A stretch of DNA of 64,000 nt. It comes from Kribbella antibiotica. Its GTDB lineage: Bacteria; Actinomycetota; Actinomycetes; Propionibacteriales; Kribbellaceae. The stretch lies in NCBI RefSeq assembly GCF_004349055.1, contig NZ_SMKX01000022.1, forward strand, positions 22,137 to 86,136, in the 5' to 3' direction. The position numbers and the translations under genes are program-made. Shown in pieces: positions 45,680 through 54,389 of this stretch. The notes below the pieces were generated by a model. The model worked only from the letters and a program-made list of their open reading frames with translations, was not told the DNA's origin and did not search any database. How positions within the stretch are numbered: the stretch's first letter is position 1; every line of letters starts with the position of its first letter.

Positions 45680-47616
45680 CGCGGTCCGACGAGGAGGTCC
45701 AGACCGCCCTCGAGGATCTGTTCGCAGGATTCGAGACTCTGATTGCGTCGGGGCAGGAAACCAGCCACGTCGTACGACGGATGGTCGCTGTCACCGACAC
45801 GGCAGCCGAGCCGGGCGTGTGGCGCGAGGCGCTTGCGGAGGAGCTGCTCGAGTACCTGCGCCGAATGGCGCCCGAGGACGACGACGAGTGGACTGCCAGC
45901 GCGCTCAGCTGTTTGGACGCGGTCTGCGAACTCGTCCGGATCTCGCCGCGTCCCGAAATGGCCTGGGCCCTGATCGTGCGGGCGACGTCGACCAAGAAAA
46001 TTCGTGGTGTCGAGGACCTCACCTGGATCATTGAGCACGCCGATCAGATCGACCGGGAAACGGTCGCGGACGCGTATCTCGAGCGCGCCCGCTCGCGTCC
46101 TGAGTCCGAGGTGTCGGCCGCCGTCGACGACTGGACGACGGCCTTCGCGATGGTGACCGAACCCGAGGACCAGATCGGCTGCGCGGTGAACCTGGCCATC
46201 GCGTATGCCGATCTCGAGCAGCCGATCGCGGAGGCAGAGTGGTCGTGGCAGGCCGCGATCCTGGTCGAGATCAGCGAACCGTCGCCCGACCTCGATCTAC
46301 TGCAGGAGGCGTACGCCGCACAGTTCAGGGCAGTGGAGTACCTGCACCGGATCGATGGGTCGGCCAAGCGGATGCGTCCGTTGCTGGACAGGATGTTGTC
46401 GCGATCCGGCTGGGCCCCCGATGGCCTGCTCCCGCCACACATCCACATCGTTGCCGCGGGCATCTGTATCCAGGACAACGATGCCGCTGCCGCACTCGTG
46501 CAGTTGAACCTGGGTGAACACCGCCTCGGCGAAGTCGAACCCTACTTTCAGGCGGAGTGGCTGTTGTGCCAGATGGAATGTGCGGTGATGCGTTCGGATT
46601 CCAGAACCGGCGAACACTTCGCACGGCGCGCCTGGCCGCTGATCGAAGTGGTCGACGACGAGGAGCAGAGAACGCGTTTCCGCTACGTCATCGCCGGCCT
46701 CGGGACCGTTACCGGCCCGTGGAGCATGCCGGGTGACGACCTGGCTGCAGTACGGATGCTGAGTTCGGTGTTGACCCGGATGCGAGCGGGCACCGGTGGG
46801 CAGGAGGAGATCGAGCTGCTCGATTGCGCGATCCAGGACTTCGACCCAATGCTCCAGGCGCATCTGATGATCGCTGCCTATGCCCTGCGGGCCCGGATCA
46901 ACAGTGCGCTCGGGCGGGTCGCGGACGCAGCGGATGATTTGCACACCGGTCGGGTGCTGCTCACGGAGATCGAGGCCGACCCACCCGGCGGCTTCCCGCG
47001 CGGGATCTCGACCATGCTCGAGCAGTCGGAGGCGATTGTGGAAGTCGTGCGCGGGCATCCAGAGGCCGGGGCGCTACGGCTGGACGAGATCTGGCGAGCT
47101 GAACTGGAGGCAGGCGCTCACTCGGCGGCGATCGGCGCGGCGCTGGCTGCCGGCCAGCTGTGGTTGTCGCATGTCCCGAGGCCACATCAAGCGGTCGAGT
47201 CGGCCGTCGCAGCCCTGACCATTGCGCAGGAGCTCAGGTATGCCAGGGGGGACAGCAAGGATCGATCAGCTCTCGCCACCTACGTGATGACCGGTCATGC
47301 GTTGGCCATCGAGGCTGTTTCAAGGTTGGGGGACTGCAGGCTGATGGCTGAGCTTCTCGAGGTCATCCGGGCTCAGTCGGTGCCGTACGTCTCCGACGAT
47401 CCCGGCGTCGCCAGTGGTCCGTTGGAGTCCATGCTGACCGAGGCGCTCAGCGGAGAGTATCCAGTGCCGGAAGACGAACAACGTTCCTCTGCAGTGTTGT
47501 TGTCGCCACCGCCGCTGATCGTGATGCCGTGGGGATCGGTGGCGATGGCGCCGTGGCTGCAGTACGACGAGATCGCCGAACGTCCCACCGGGCGACTGGT
47601 GCTGGCAGACCTCTGA
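45676..47616 (+). CDS. Helical (TPR-like) repeat protein
   Basis: A 646-residue, almost entirely alpha-helical acidic protein with repeated helix pairs, for example EDQIGCAVNLAIAYADLEQP, then MLQAHLMIAAYALRARINSA. I infer TPR/SEL-like repeats, though I did not recover a strict TPR signature. Starts with ATGA overlap at the CHAT stop, so the two are probably made together. A sensor or substrate for the protease is plausible. The last 40 residues are less repetitive. Confidence 0.62.
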   Translation: MTRSDEEVQTALEDLFAGFETLIASGQETSHVVRRMVAVTDTAAEPGVWREALAEELLEYLRRMAPEDDDEWTASALSCLDAVCELVRISPRPEMAWALIVRATSTKKIRGVEDLTWIIEHADQIDRETVADAYLERARSRPESEVSAAVDDWTTAFAMVTEPEDQIGCAVNLAIAYADLEQPIAEAEWSWQAAILVEISEPSPDLDLLQEAYAAQFRAVEYLHRIDGSAKRMRPLLDRMLSRSGWAPDGLLPPHIHIVAAGICIQDNDAAAALVQLNLGEHRLGEVEPYFQAEWLLCQMECAVMRSDSRTGEHFARRAWPLIEVVDDEEQRTRFRYVIAGLGTVTGPWSMPGDDLAAVRMLSSVLTRMRAGTGGQEEIELLDCAIQDFDPMLQAHLMIAAYALRARINSALGRVADAADDLHTGRVLLTEIEADPPGGFPRGISTMLEQSEAIVEVVRGHPEAGALRLDEIWRAELEAGAHSAAIGAALAAGQLWLSHVPRPHQAVESAVAALTIAQELRYARGDSKDRSALATYVMTGHALAIEAVSRLGDCRLMAELLEVIRAQSVPYVSDDPGVASGPLESMLTEALSGEYPVPEDEQRSSAVLLSPPPLIVMPWGSVAMAPWLQYDEIAERPTGRLVLADL

Positions 47617-47749
47617 CGGCGAGACCGGACAAATAGCTGACAGTTCCCCCTGAACCCGAGGCTCTGGCGAGCGTGGGTCTGACGATGGACCGCAAGGCGG
47701 CGACCGGATCTGCTGGCGCCGCGGGTTCGTTGGGGGAGGCTCACCGAGC

Positions 47750-48640
47750 ATGTCTGGCATTGTTGATCCACTGCTTGCCGAGTTCGTCTGGTTCGGGACA
47801 GCGACCTTGCGGCGACGCGCACATGTGGCCGCCGGCCAGCCCGCCTGTCCGACGCGGGATGCGCCGTACAGCTCGACCATCGCGATGGTGCACCAGCTCT
47901 GCCGCGATTCGGACTGCCTGGGGATCATGCATGACGTCTACGCCCGCGTGCTTCGCCGGCTCGAGAAGCTCGGTAAGTCACTCGAGATGATTGCTGAGCG
48001 GCCCGGCTATGTGCGCCGCATCGTCGAATCGCAGGTGGCGGACTGCGAACGCGAGGCACGGGTACGCCGTGGGCTGCCGGCCAAGCCGACCCGCAACGAC
48101 GGCGCCGCCGGCCGGGTGAACGAAGCTCTGGACGAATGCACCGAAGCCGGCTGGCTGAAGACGTTGTTCCGGATGATGCGTGGCTATGCCTGCAGGGACG
48201 GCCGCGCCAGCTCGGCCTGGCCGGTCGATGCCTGGTGCAACGAGAAGAGCTCGCACGACGGGGTGCTGCGTGGCATTGGTACGACGACCGCACGGGCCGA
48301 GTTGATGAGCGACATCCAGGCAGTGATCCAGACCGCCGGCCGGGTGGCAGGCAAGCCCTGGGTGAACGACCAGATCCTGCATCCGTTGCAGACCTGCCTG
48401 GTACCGCTGGACGATGCCTACGACAGAGCATCGTCGCAGCAGGCACAGCACGCGGACGTGGTGGCGGTCAGCGACCTCCGGCAGCGCTTTCGGCGACTGA
48501 CTCTTGCGGGAATGCCGTCGGATGCGGCCTTACGTCAATCCGCACTGGAGGTCTTGGGCGCCGAGCCGCAGTGCGCGATCGGCGATGTGCTGGACGATCT
48601 GCTGATCCCTGCGCTGGTTCAGGCCCAGCCGATGCCGTAG
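47750..48640 (+). CDS. Protein of unknown function following the CHAT operon
   Basis: A 296-residue soluble protein with GGGGGAGG about ten bases upstream of the ATG. Cysteines are scattered (QLCRDSDCLGIMHD; DCEREARV). No recognised domain; mostly helical with a conserved-looking WCNEKSSHDGVLRG. It is separated from the helical-repeat gene by 133 bp and overlaps the convergent minus-strand gene by 22 bp. Confidence 0.5.
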   Translation: MSGIVDPLLAEFVWFGTATLRRRAHVAAGQPACPTRDAPYSSTIAMVHQLCRDSDCLGIMHDVYARVLRRLEKLGKSLEMIAERPGYVRRIVESQVADCEREARVRRGLPAKPTRNDGAAGRVNEALDECTEAGWLKTLFRMMRGYACRDGRASSAWPVDAWCNEKSSHDGVLRGIGTTTARAELMSDIQAVIQTAGRVAGKPWVNDQILHPLQTCLVPLDDAYDRASSQQAQHADVVAVSDLRQRFRRLTLAGMPSDAALRQSALEVLGAEPQCAIGDVLDDLLIPALVQAQPMP

Positions 48641-49566
48641 GCGAGTCCCTGCCGGACATCCGGCCAGTCGGCGACCACGATGTGGTCGCCATTGGGAGTC
48701 AGGTGGTGCGCGGTCGGTTGGGCGTCCTCGATGACGGGCGGCGGCACACCGTCGTATCGCCAGACGTGTCTCGACTCGTCATCGTCCTCGAACTGCACGG
48801 TGGCTTGGAAAGAGCGCGTACGCCGGACTGCGACGAGTGCGTTGTACGGGCGGATAGAGCCACGCGTCGGCATCGTCACGCTGACGCCGACCCGGTGTGT
48901 CTCGCCGGTGTTGAAGGCCCGGGGGAGATGCATGGTGAGGAGCCATGAACTGGTCGAGTACCGATCGACCTGAAGCAGTTCGCAGCCCTCGGTGGCCTCG
49001 ACGTGGATCTGTGTGCCGTCCGGTCCGTCAGGCAGGTGCGGAACGCTGAAGGACTCACACAGGGTCGCCACACCGTCGTGGGTGACCCTGATGTCGCGGA
49101 TACCGATGAACCGCGGACGGTCGCCGATGAGGGCGTGCGACTCGATTCGGTCGACGTACCAGCCTCTCGCGTTGAAGGGGCTCGGATCGTCACTGAGCTT
49201 GGTCCGGCGCTCCAGAACCTGCGCGACGGCACGGTTCGCCTCGCGGAGCCTGCGGATGATGGTTCGCGGGCCGCGGTCGAGCTCGAGGCCGACGTTCTCC
49301 AGCCGGGTGGTCAGATAGGGCGAGTCGTCACCGACGCCGAGCCCGGCCAGAAAGACCTTCTCCAGATCAGGACGAAGGGTCCGCGCCGCGTCGAACAGAT
49401 GAGCACTGATCAAGCCGCGCCCAAGTGCCTCGTCGGGCTCGTTGTCGCCGAATATCAGCGCGGACAGGAAACGACCGAGACGGTCCACCACGTCGGGCGC
49501 ATACAGGCCGCGACCGCGATGCAGATCGTTCAGCTCCTTTGCCAACAGGTCGATTCGGGCAGTCAT
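48619..49566 (-). CDS. Actinobacterial conserved protein with HTH-like N-terminal domain
   Basis: A 315-residue soluble protein. The first 125 residues are a helical domain commonly seen in actinomycete regulator-like proteins (DLHRGRGLYAPDVVDRLG; LTTRLENVGLELDRGPRTI, then IRRLREANRA), which looks like a winged or HTH fold. The C-terminal 180 residues are beta-rich with no known name (LPDGPDGTQIHVEATEGC). It could be a DNA-binding or sensory protein. It is transcribed against the chaperone and kinase operons and may regulate them, but this is only positional. Confidence 0.55.
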   Translation of the reverse strand: MTARIDLLAKELNDLHRGRGLYAPDVVDRLGRFLSALIFGDNEPDEALGRGLISAHLFDAARTLRPDLEKVFLAGLGVGDDSPYLTTRLENVGLELDRGPRTIIRRLREANRAVAQVLERRTKLSDDPSPFNARGWYVDRIESHALIGDRPRFIGIRDIRVTHDGVATLCESFSVPHLPDGPDGTQIHVEATEGCELLQVDRYSTSSWLLTMHLPRAFNTGETHRVGVSVTMPTRGSIRPYNALVAVRRTRSFQATVQFEDDDESRHVWRYDGVPPPVIEDAQPTAHHLTPNGDHIVVADWPDVRQGLAYGIGWA

Positions 49567-49647
49567 GCCCGGACCTGCGTCATGACGCGAATCGGGATCG
49601 GTGAGTGGGGCAGAAGTTCCCTACTCACCACCGAGGAGGTGGGCATC

Positions 49648-49725
49648 GTGATCTGGCACTGCTTCGGCTCGGCCGGGATCTGGACTGGACTCATGTTCTG
49701 GTTCGCCCCGCAAATCAACTGTTGA
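49648..49725 (+). CDS. Possible 25-residue hydrophobic microprotein
   Basis: GTG at 49648 has GAGGAGG eight bases upstream. The 25-residue product is Trp/Phe-rich (WHCFGSAGIWTG, then MFWF) and could span a membrane. A hairpin follows 22 bases after the stop. Its size and lack of relatives keep this low-confidence. Confidence 0.3.
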   Translation: MIWHCFGSAGIWTGLMFWFAPQINC

Positions 49726-49746
49726 TCGCACGTCATGGATCGTGTC

Positions 49747-49766
49747 GGCCGGCTGCTTCGCCGGCC
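49747..49766 (+). terminator. GC hairpin upstream of the chaperone operon
   Basis: GGCCGGC-TGCTTC-GCCGGCC, a 7-bp stem with a 6-nt loop. Lies between the microprotein candidate and the chaperone operon; could end upstream transcription. Confidence 0.4.
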
Positions 49767-49957
49767 GGTGCGATCCCCCCAAGGGTCCACCAAACAGTGA
49801 CTCCCTGTAGATGTCAATCACAGGAAGTCATCGTCTTCTCTTGCGGCCGGCTCGGCCGCCTGTCCGTCAGTTATGAATGCCACGGCTATTACTGGAGCTC
49901 AGGGTGTCGTCGTGGCAAAACGGAAGCGATTCCCTGAGCGGACCTGAGGAGTGAATC

Positions 49958-50059
49958 ATGGCTTGTACGTGTCAATGTGCCTGGTGTAAGGAAGCCCGCG
50001 TCAACAACTTCTCCGACCACCGCTGTTCACAGATTCCCAAGTGCCCGCAAAGCAAATGA
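49958..50059 (+). CDS. 33-residue cysteine-rich microprotein
   Basis: The product has six cysteines in 33 residues: CTCQCAWC at residues 3-10, then DHRC near 23 and KC near 29. That spacing can hold one or two zinc ions, in the manner of metallothionein-like or zinc-knuckle miniproteins. GAGGAG precedes the ATG. It opens a run of three tiny genes that ends in the Hsp70 gene, suggesting a redox- or zinc-responsive accessory to the chaperone module. Confidence 0.5.
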   Translation: MACTCQCAWCKEARVNNFSDHRCSQIPKCPQSK

Positions 50060-50101
50060 CCGCGCGGGTGTCGTAAAGAAAATCCGTAAGAGGGAGTTGT
50101 C

Positions 50102-50281
50102 ATGGCAGATCTACCACCACCGCAGCCGGTATCGGGTGAGAGCCGCCAAGCGGACCAGGCTCAACTCGACAAGTATGCGCGCGAGCAGGAACGGCGCCGC
50201 GCCAAGGCTGAAGAGGAGCGGAAGAAGTCCCTGATCGCCGAGGCCAGGCGGCGTGCGAGCGAGACATCACAGCGGAAGTGA
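50102..50281 (+). CDS. 59-residue charged helical protein
   Basis: A proline-rich start (DLPPPQPV) followed by a single long helix of alternating Arg/Glu/Lys (YAREQERRRAKAEEERKKSL). No membrane segment. GAGGGAG precedes the ATG. Coding looks real from its position between two other small genes and the good ribosome site; function unknown, possibly a nucleic-acid or partner-binding helix. Confidence 0.5.
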   Translation: MADLPPPQPVSGESRQADQAQLDKYAREQERRRAKAEEERKKSLIAEARRRASETSQRK

Positions 50282-50447
50282 ACGCCGTACAGCCAGCCTG
50301 ATCGGCCGGCGAGGTGGCGATGTCCGGCGTTCTGGGGCGCCGGAGACGAGCTGCTTGGGCTGCCCGGAAATGGTCCGTTCGGGCGGTCCGGGCGGTCCTC
50401 CATTCGGATCCACAGTTGATAGAAACCACTGGGAAGGAATCACGGCG

Positions 50448-50624
50448 GTGGCGGAGAACGAGGTCTACTATTGCGGCGATTGCCGGCGCCAGCAGCGTCC
50501 GGCGCAGGGGATCTTCTGCATTACCTGCAGCGACAAGTGCCGAACGGTGTCTTGGTACACCGATCGGGAATCCGAGTCCGACGCGCTCAGAAAATTCAAA
50601 CACATGAATCCGGGCAAGGCCTAG
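50448..50624 (+). CDS. 58-residue zinc-ribbon-like protein directly before Hsp70
   Basis: GTG start at 50448 with GAAGGA nine bases upstream. It contains two CxxC knuckles (YYCGDC, FCITC) plus another Cys (SDKC), enough to bind one zinc. The stop TAG touches the Hsp70 ATG directly, so the two are coupled. Small Zn proteins next to an Hsp70 could act as substrate adaptors, in the way DnaJ uses its zinc domain; that is inference. Confidence 0.55.
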   Translation: MAENEVYYCGDCRRQQRPAQGIFCITCSDKCRTVSWYTDRESESDALRKFKHMNPGKA

Positions 50625-52163
50625 ATGACGGCGGTTGGCCGGATCGTCGGTATCGATCTGGGGACAACCTTTTCGGCTATTGCCACTGTCATGCCGACCG
50701 GGAAACCGGTAGTGCTGTCGAATCGCGAAGGTGAGCGGCTCACTCCGTCGGTGGTGCTGTTCGAAGGCGCCCAATCCGTCCTCGTCGGCTCGATGGCGAA
50801 ACGCTCCGCGGTGACCGCGCCGCTTGACGTGGTGGAATTCGTCAAGCGTCAGATGGGCAACCCGGACTGGAAGTTCGAGACCTCGACCGGCGAACAGTAC
50901 GGTGCCGAGGCAATCTCAGCGATGATCCTGACCCGGCTGAAAGAGGACGCCGAGCTGGTGCTCGGTGCTGGTCAGGTCACGGATGCAGTCATCACCGTGC
51001 CGGCGTTCTTCGACGATGCGCGGCGCCGGGCGACCAGGGACGCGGGCACGATCGCCGGGTTGAACGTCCTGCGTGTGCTGAACGAGCCGACCGCTGCAGC
51101 GCTGGCGTACGGGTTCGTCAATCACGGTGACCAGACGGTCCTGGTGTTCGACTTGGGTGGCGGCACGTTCGACGTCACCGTGCTGCGCATCGCGGGCAGT
51201 GACTTCGACGTGATCGGAACCGACGGGCTGCACGAGCTGGGTGGTTTCGAGTGGGACAACCGCCTGATGGAATGGCTCAACGATCAGTTTCGGCAAGCCG
51301 GTGGACCGGATCTGAGTGAGCCCTTCGAGTCCGCGGCTGACCTGAGGGACAAGGCCGAGTTGGCCAAGCACGTCCTGAGCCAGGCGACGACCGCCCGGGT
51401 CGTCCTGAGCGGTGGCGGGGTGACCAAGTCGATCATCATCACGCGGGAGGTGTTCGAAGGGATCACCGCCGATCTCCTGAACCAGTCCCGCGATCTCATG
51501 ATCTCGCTGGTGGAAGAGATGGGTCTGGCCTTCAGCGACATCGACAACATCCTTCTGGTCGGCGGCTCGACGCGGATGCCGATGGTGCCACGAATGGTGG
51601 CGGACATCTCCGGCCGGCAACCGCTCCAGGTCGACAACGTGGACGAGTTGGTCGCCTTGGGCGCCGCGATCCAGGCGGACTTGCTGGGGCCCGATGGGCC
51701 GATGCTGGACGGCCCGGCGCCGCGGATCAGCGATGTGACGTCGCAGGGCCTGGGCGTGATCGCCTTGAACGATCAGCGGATCCCGTGCAACACCATCGTC
51801 GTCGCCAGGAACTCCAAGATTCCCAGCCAGGGTGCGGAGATCTTCGGTACGGCCGACGACGGGCAGACAGCGATCCGGGTGCATGTCACTCAGGGGGACG
51901 ACGAGGATCCCGGGTATGTCCGGTTGGTCACGAAGGGGCGCTATCCCGATGGTGGACAGCCGCTCGCGATTCCGCCGTACGACGCCGGAGCGCCGATTCA
52001 GGTGGTCCTGCACTACGACATCGACCAGACCATTCAGGTCGAGGTCATCGATCTCACCGCGGGTGCATCGCTGGGCACGTTCGAGGTCGACAACGTGGCG
52101 AACCTCACCGACGAGGAACTCGCCGAGGCTATCCGTAAGAACAAAGAACTAGGGGTGGGCTGA
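50625..52163 (+). CDS. Hsp70 (DnaK-like) chaperone with shortened substrate-binding domain
   Basis: A 512-residue protein. The nucleotide-binding domain is complete: GIDLGTTFSAIA (9-20), LNEPTAAALAYGF (152-164), VFDLGGGTFDVTVL (174-187) and ILLVGGSTRMP near 310. The C-terminal part keeps a beta domain but lacks the helical lid, so it is about 100 residues shorter than housekeeping DnaK. It is probably a dedicated, non-housekeeping chaperone. It follows the zinc-ribbon gene with no spacer and precedes a J-like protein and a GrpE-like nucleotide-exchange factor. Confidence 0.88.
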   Translation: MTAVGRIVGIDLGTTFSAIATVMPTGKPVVLSNREGERLTPSVVLFEGAQSVLVGSMAKRSAVTAPLDVVEFVKRQMGNPDWKFETSTGEQYGAEAISAMILTRLKEDAELVLGAGQVTDAVITVPAFFDDARRRATRDAGTIAGLNVLRVLNEPTAAALAYGFVNHGDQTVLVFDLGGGTFDVTVLRIAGSDFDVIGTDGLHELGGFEWDNRLMEWLNDQFRQAGGPDLSEPFESAADLRDKAELAKHVLSQATTARVVLSGGGVTKSIIITREVFEGITADLLNQSRDLMISLVEEMGLAFSDIDNILLVGGSTRMPMVPRMVADISGRQPLQVDNVDELVALGAAIQADLLGPDGPMLDGPAPRISDVTSQGLGVIALNDQRIPCNTIVVARNSKIPSQGAEIFGTADDGQTAIRVHVTQGDDEDPGYVRLVTKGRYPDGGQPLAIPPYDAGAPIQVVLHYDIDQTIQVEVIDLTAGASLGTFEVDNVANLTDEELAEAIRKNKELGVG

Positions 52164-52166
52164 GTT

Positions 52167-53258
52167 ATGACGGACACACTGGAACTGGTCAACTTCTACG
52201 AGCTCCTGAGCATCGCGGAGACCGCCGATGACGAGACGGTCAAGCGGGCCATCCGGGAGCAGCGGCGGTCGTGGAACAAGCGGGCGGCCCAGGCCGATCC
52301 GGTCAAACGTGCGCAGGCCGAGCAACGCATCCGCGATCTGGCGGAGGCCGAGCGCGTCCTGCTCGAACCGGCCAAGCGGCGTCGCTTCGACGAGCAGATC
52401 AGGACGGCACGACCGCGGCACGTCGAGCCGGCCAGTACCGACGACAAGCATCGTGACTGGCTGGTCGCGGCCCGGCAGTACTTCGAGCAGAACAACGCCC
52501 ATTCGGCGTACTACGCGGCCCGAGAAGCCATCGCGGTGAATGGGGCGGATCATGAGGCCTGGTCGATCCGGGCCAACTCGTCGTTCCTGATGGGCAAGTA
52601 CGGCGACGCGGAGTTCGAGTTCAACGAGGCCATCCGGCTGCAGCCGAACAACGCGGGATATCACTTCGACCTGGCCGAAGCCTACGCCGCGCGGGAGCAG
52701 CTGGTTCCGGCGATGAACGAGTACGAGATCGCGTTGCGGCTGGAACCCGGGGACCCGGTGTATCGCACCGCGATCGCGAACATCCTCATCCATCAGGGCG
52801 CACCTGAGAAGGCGCTCGAACTGATGGAGGCGGTGGTCAAGGAGTACCCGGCCGTCGAGTTTTTCCAGTACTACCTCGCGCTGGCGCTGCACGATGTGAA
52901 TCTGACGAAGTGGTCGCGGATGCAGGGCGGAACGTACATCCTCACCTCGGAGGCGCAGATCAGGGTCACCCAGCAGATGTCCGGACGAGCCTTGAAACTC
53001 AAGTACGACGACAAGGCGCTGCGCGCATCTCTGACCGAGAACCTCGACTTGGCCGAACGGGCCGAGCAGGTGAAGTTCTTCCACTCCAGTCTCGGCGGCT
53101 GGGCGCTCGCCGCGTTCGTTGGGCTCCTGCTGATCGCCTACCACGGCCTCGGGATCCTGATCATCGCCGCTGTCGTCACGCTGTACGTCGTACTGCACCG
53201 GATGCCGGTCTGGAAGCACAACGCGAAGCTGCTCGGCATCGCCCGTCATGGAGTCTGA
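52167..53258 (+). CDS. J-like domain plus TPR repeats, C-terminal membrane anchor
   Basis: A 363-residue protein. Residues 8-80 have the J-domain helix pattern (NFYELLSIAETADDETVKRA; EAERVLLEPAKRRRFDEQ), but the HPD loop needed to stimulate Hsp70 is absent (SWNKRAA instead). TPR units run from about 95 to 240 (AYYAAREAIAVNGADHEAWS; AEFEFNEAIRLQPNNAGYHF). A membrane helix pair near 307-345 (WALAAFVGLLLIAYHGLG) anchors it in the membrane. It starts three bases after Hsp70. It likely docks or regulates Hsp70 at the membrane rather than acting as a normal co-chaperone. Confidence 0.78.
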   Translation: MTDTLELVNFYELLSIAETADDETVKRAIREQRRSWNKRAAQADPVKRAQAEQRIRDLAEAERVLLEPAKRRRFDEQIRTARPRHVEPASTDDKHRDWLVAARQYFEQNNAHSAYYAAREAIAVNGADHEAWSIRANSSFLMGKYGDAEFEFNEAIRLQPNNAGYHFDLAEAYAAREQLVPAMNEYEIALRLEPGDPVYRTAIANILIHQGAPEKALELMEAVVKEYPAVEFFQYYLALALHDVNLTKWSRMQGGTYILTSEAQIRVTQQMSGRALKLKYDDKALRASLTENLDLAERAEQVKFFHSSLGGWALAAFVGLLLIAYHGLGILIIAAVVTLYVVLHRMPVWKHNAKLLGIARHGV

Positions 53259-53730
53259 ACGCACGGAGCCGTCGCTGGCGGAGCTTCTCGAGGAGATCTC
53301 CGGGTTGCGTGACCTCTTCCAGCGTCGGCTCCTCGAGGACAAGGTGAAGGGCCGGCAACTCGATGAGCTGTCCAAGCAACTGGAGGGCAGCCGCGGGGGT
53401 TTCGGCGAGCAACTGCTCGGCCCAGTGTTTCGATCCGTGCTCCTGGTCGTCGATCGCATCCGGTCGTTGGTTCCGCCAGAAGGCGATCAAGCGTTGGAAA
53501 GTATCGCTGACGAACTGCTGGAAATCCTGCGGCGGCAAGGAGTACGTGCCGTTCCCGAGGAGAGCTCCTTCGATCCGCGGCTGCACGAGGCTGTCCGCAG
53601 CGAACCGGTAGACGGCCACGCTCACGGCGACGTTCTCGACGTGCTCAGGCCGGGTTACCTGCTTGGCGCTCAACTCCTCCGCCCGGCTCAAGTCGTAGTC
53701 GCATCGTCCAAGGTGGATCAGCCGCGCTGA
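53248..53730 (+). CDS. GrpE-like nucleotide-exchange factor
   Basis: A 160-residue protein. An N-terminal coiled helix (EELLEEISGLRDLF then KVKGRQLDEL) and a C-terminal beta head (VRAVPEESSFDPRLHEAV; GDVLDVLRPGYLLGAQLLRPAQVVV) fit GrpE. It overlaps the J-like gene by 11 bases. Having its own GrpE shows that the Hsp70 module is self-contained and does not depend on the housekeeping chaperone set. Confidence 0.8.
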   Translation: MESERTEPSLAELLEEISGLRDLFQRRLLEDKVKGRQLDELSKQLEGSRGGFGEQLLGPVFRSVLLVVDRIRSLVPPEGDQALESIADELLEILRRQGVRAVPEESSFDPRLHEAVRSEPVDGHAHGDVLDVLRPGYLLGAQLLRPAQVVVASSKVDQPR

Positions 53731-53772
53731 GGATCTCGGCCGGCAGAGCCTACAGAAAGAGCGTGGATTGGT

Positions 53773-54021
53773 ATGGCTCCGAAATGTCTGCACTGTGATG
53801 TGCGGATGTGGCTTCACGAGACTGTCCAGAAGCAGGACTGTCCTTATGGCCGGTACGAGTGCCGGACCCAGATCTGTTCGACGTCCCGACGGGATGGGCG
53901 TGGAAGACTCGTCGACAAGGGTGCTATCTCGCGTTATGTGCGGCAGGCGGGAACGGCTGAAGGCGACAAGCTCACCCGCGGGACATGCGACCAGGTCAGC
54001 AATGGTTCGCGCGGCGCTTGA
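53773..54021 (+). CDS. Small cysteine-containing protein of unknown function
   Basis: An 82-residue frame with four cysteine knuckle positions in its first half (CLHC, DCPYGRYEC, IC), similar in type to the microproteins that open the chaperone operon. The second half is Arg/Gly-rich without clear structure. The ribosome site is weak. It could be a Zn-binding accessory or a spurious frame. Confidence 0.35.
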   Translation: MAPKCLHCDVRMWLHETVQKQDCPYGRYECRTQICSTSRRDGRGRLVDKGAISRYVRQAGTAEGDKLTRGTCDQVSNGSRGA

Positions 54022-54389
54022 CTCAGAGCGACACCGGTTGGGCACGCTGCGGGCGACAACTTGCTGCGACGCCAGGAACACCTGTGCGTCGGCGCGATCG
54101 CGGCGAGCATGTGCGTCGGCGACTGCGGCAGGCGCACGCAAGTGCCAGCGCTGGACTACCGTGACACACTGCGTCGCGGGCCCCGTGACCACGCCGCTCC
54201 GGCGACCGGATGTGCCGAAATCCGGCTGCCTCCAGTTTCGACGCTCCACTGGGCCGAGGCGACGGTGATCTTGATGCAGACGTGTCACGAGATAACCGCT
54301 TCAACAGCCCTCCTGGACGCAAGCCGATGCGGCGCCTTCGGTCGTCGCCCACGTCCGAGGCCCGGGCTACCTAAGTCCCGAGTCCAGGT
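54022..54389. other. Intergenic region with no supported gene
   Basis: About 370 bp between the chaperone operon and a minus-strand gene. All frames are short or interrupted. I see no repeat or clear promoter. Confidence 0.5.

Noticed and set aside
35307..49870. Shared CTGTCCGTCAG upstream of the kinase and chaperone operons
   Set aside because: Its core also occurs inside coding sequence (for example near 41799 and 49022), so chance cannot be excluded.
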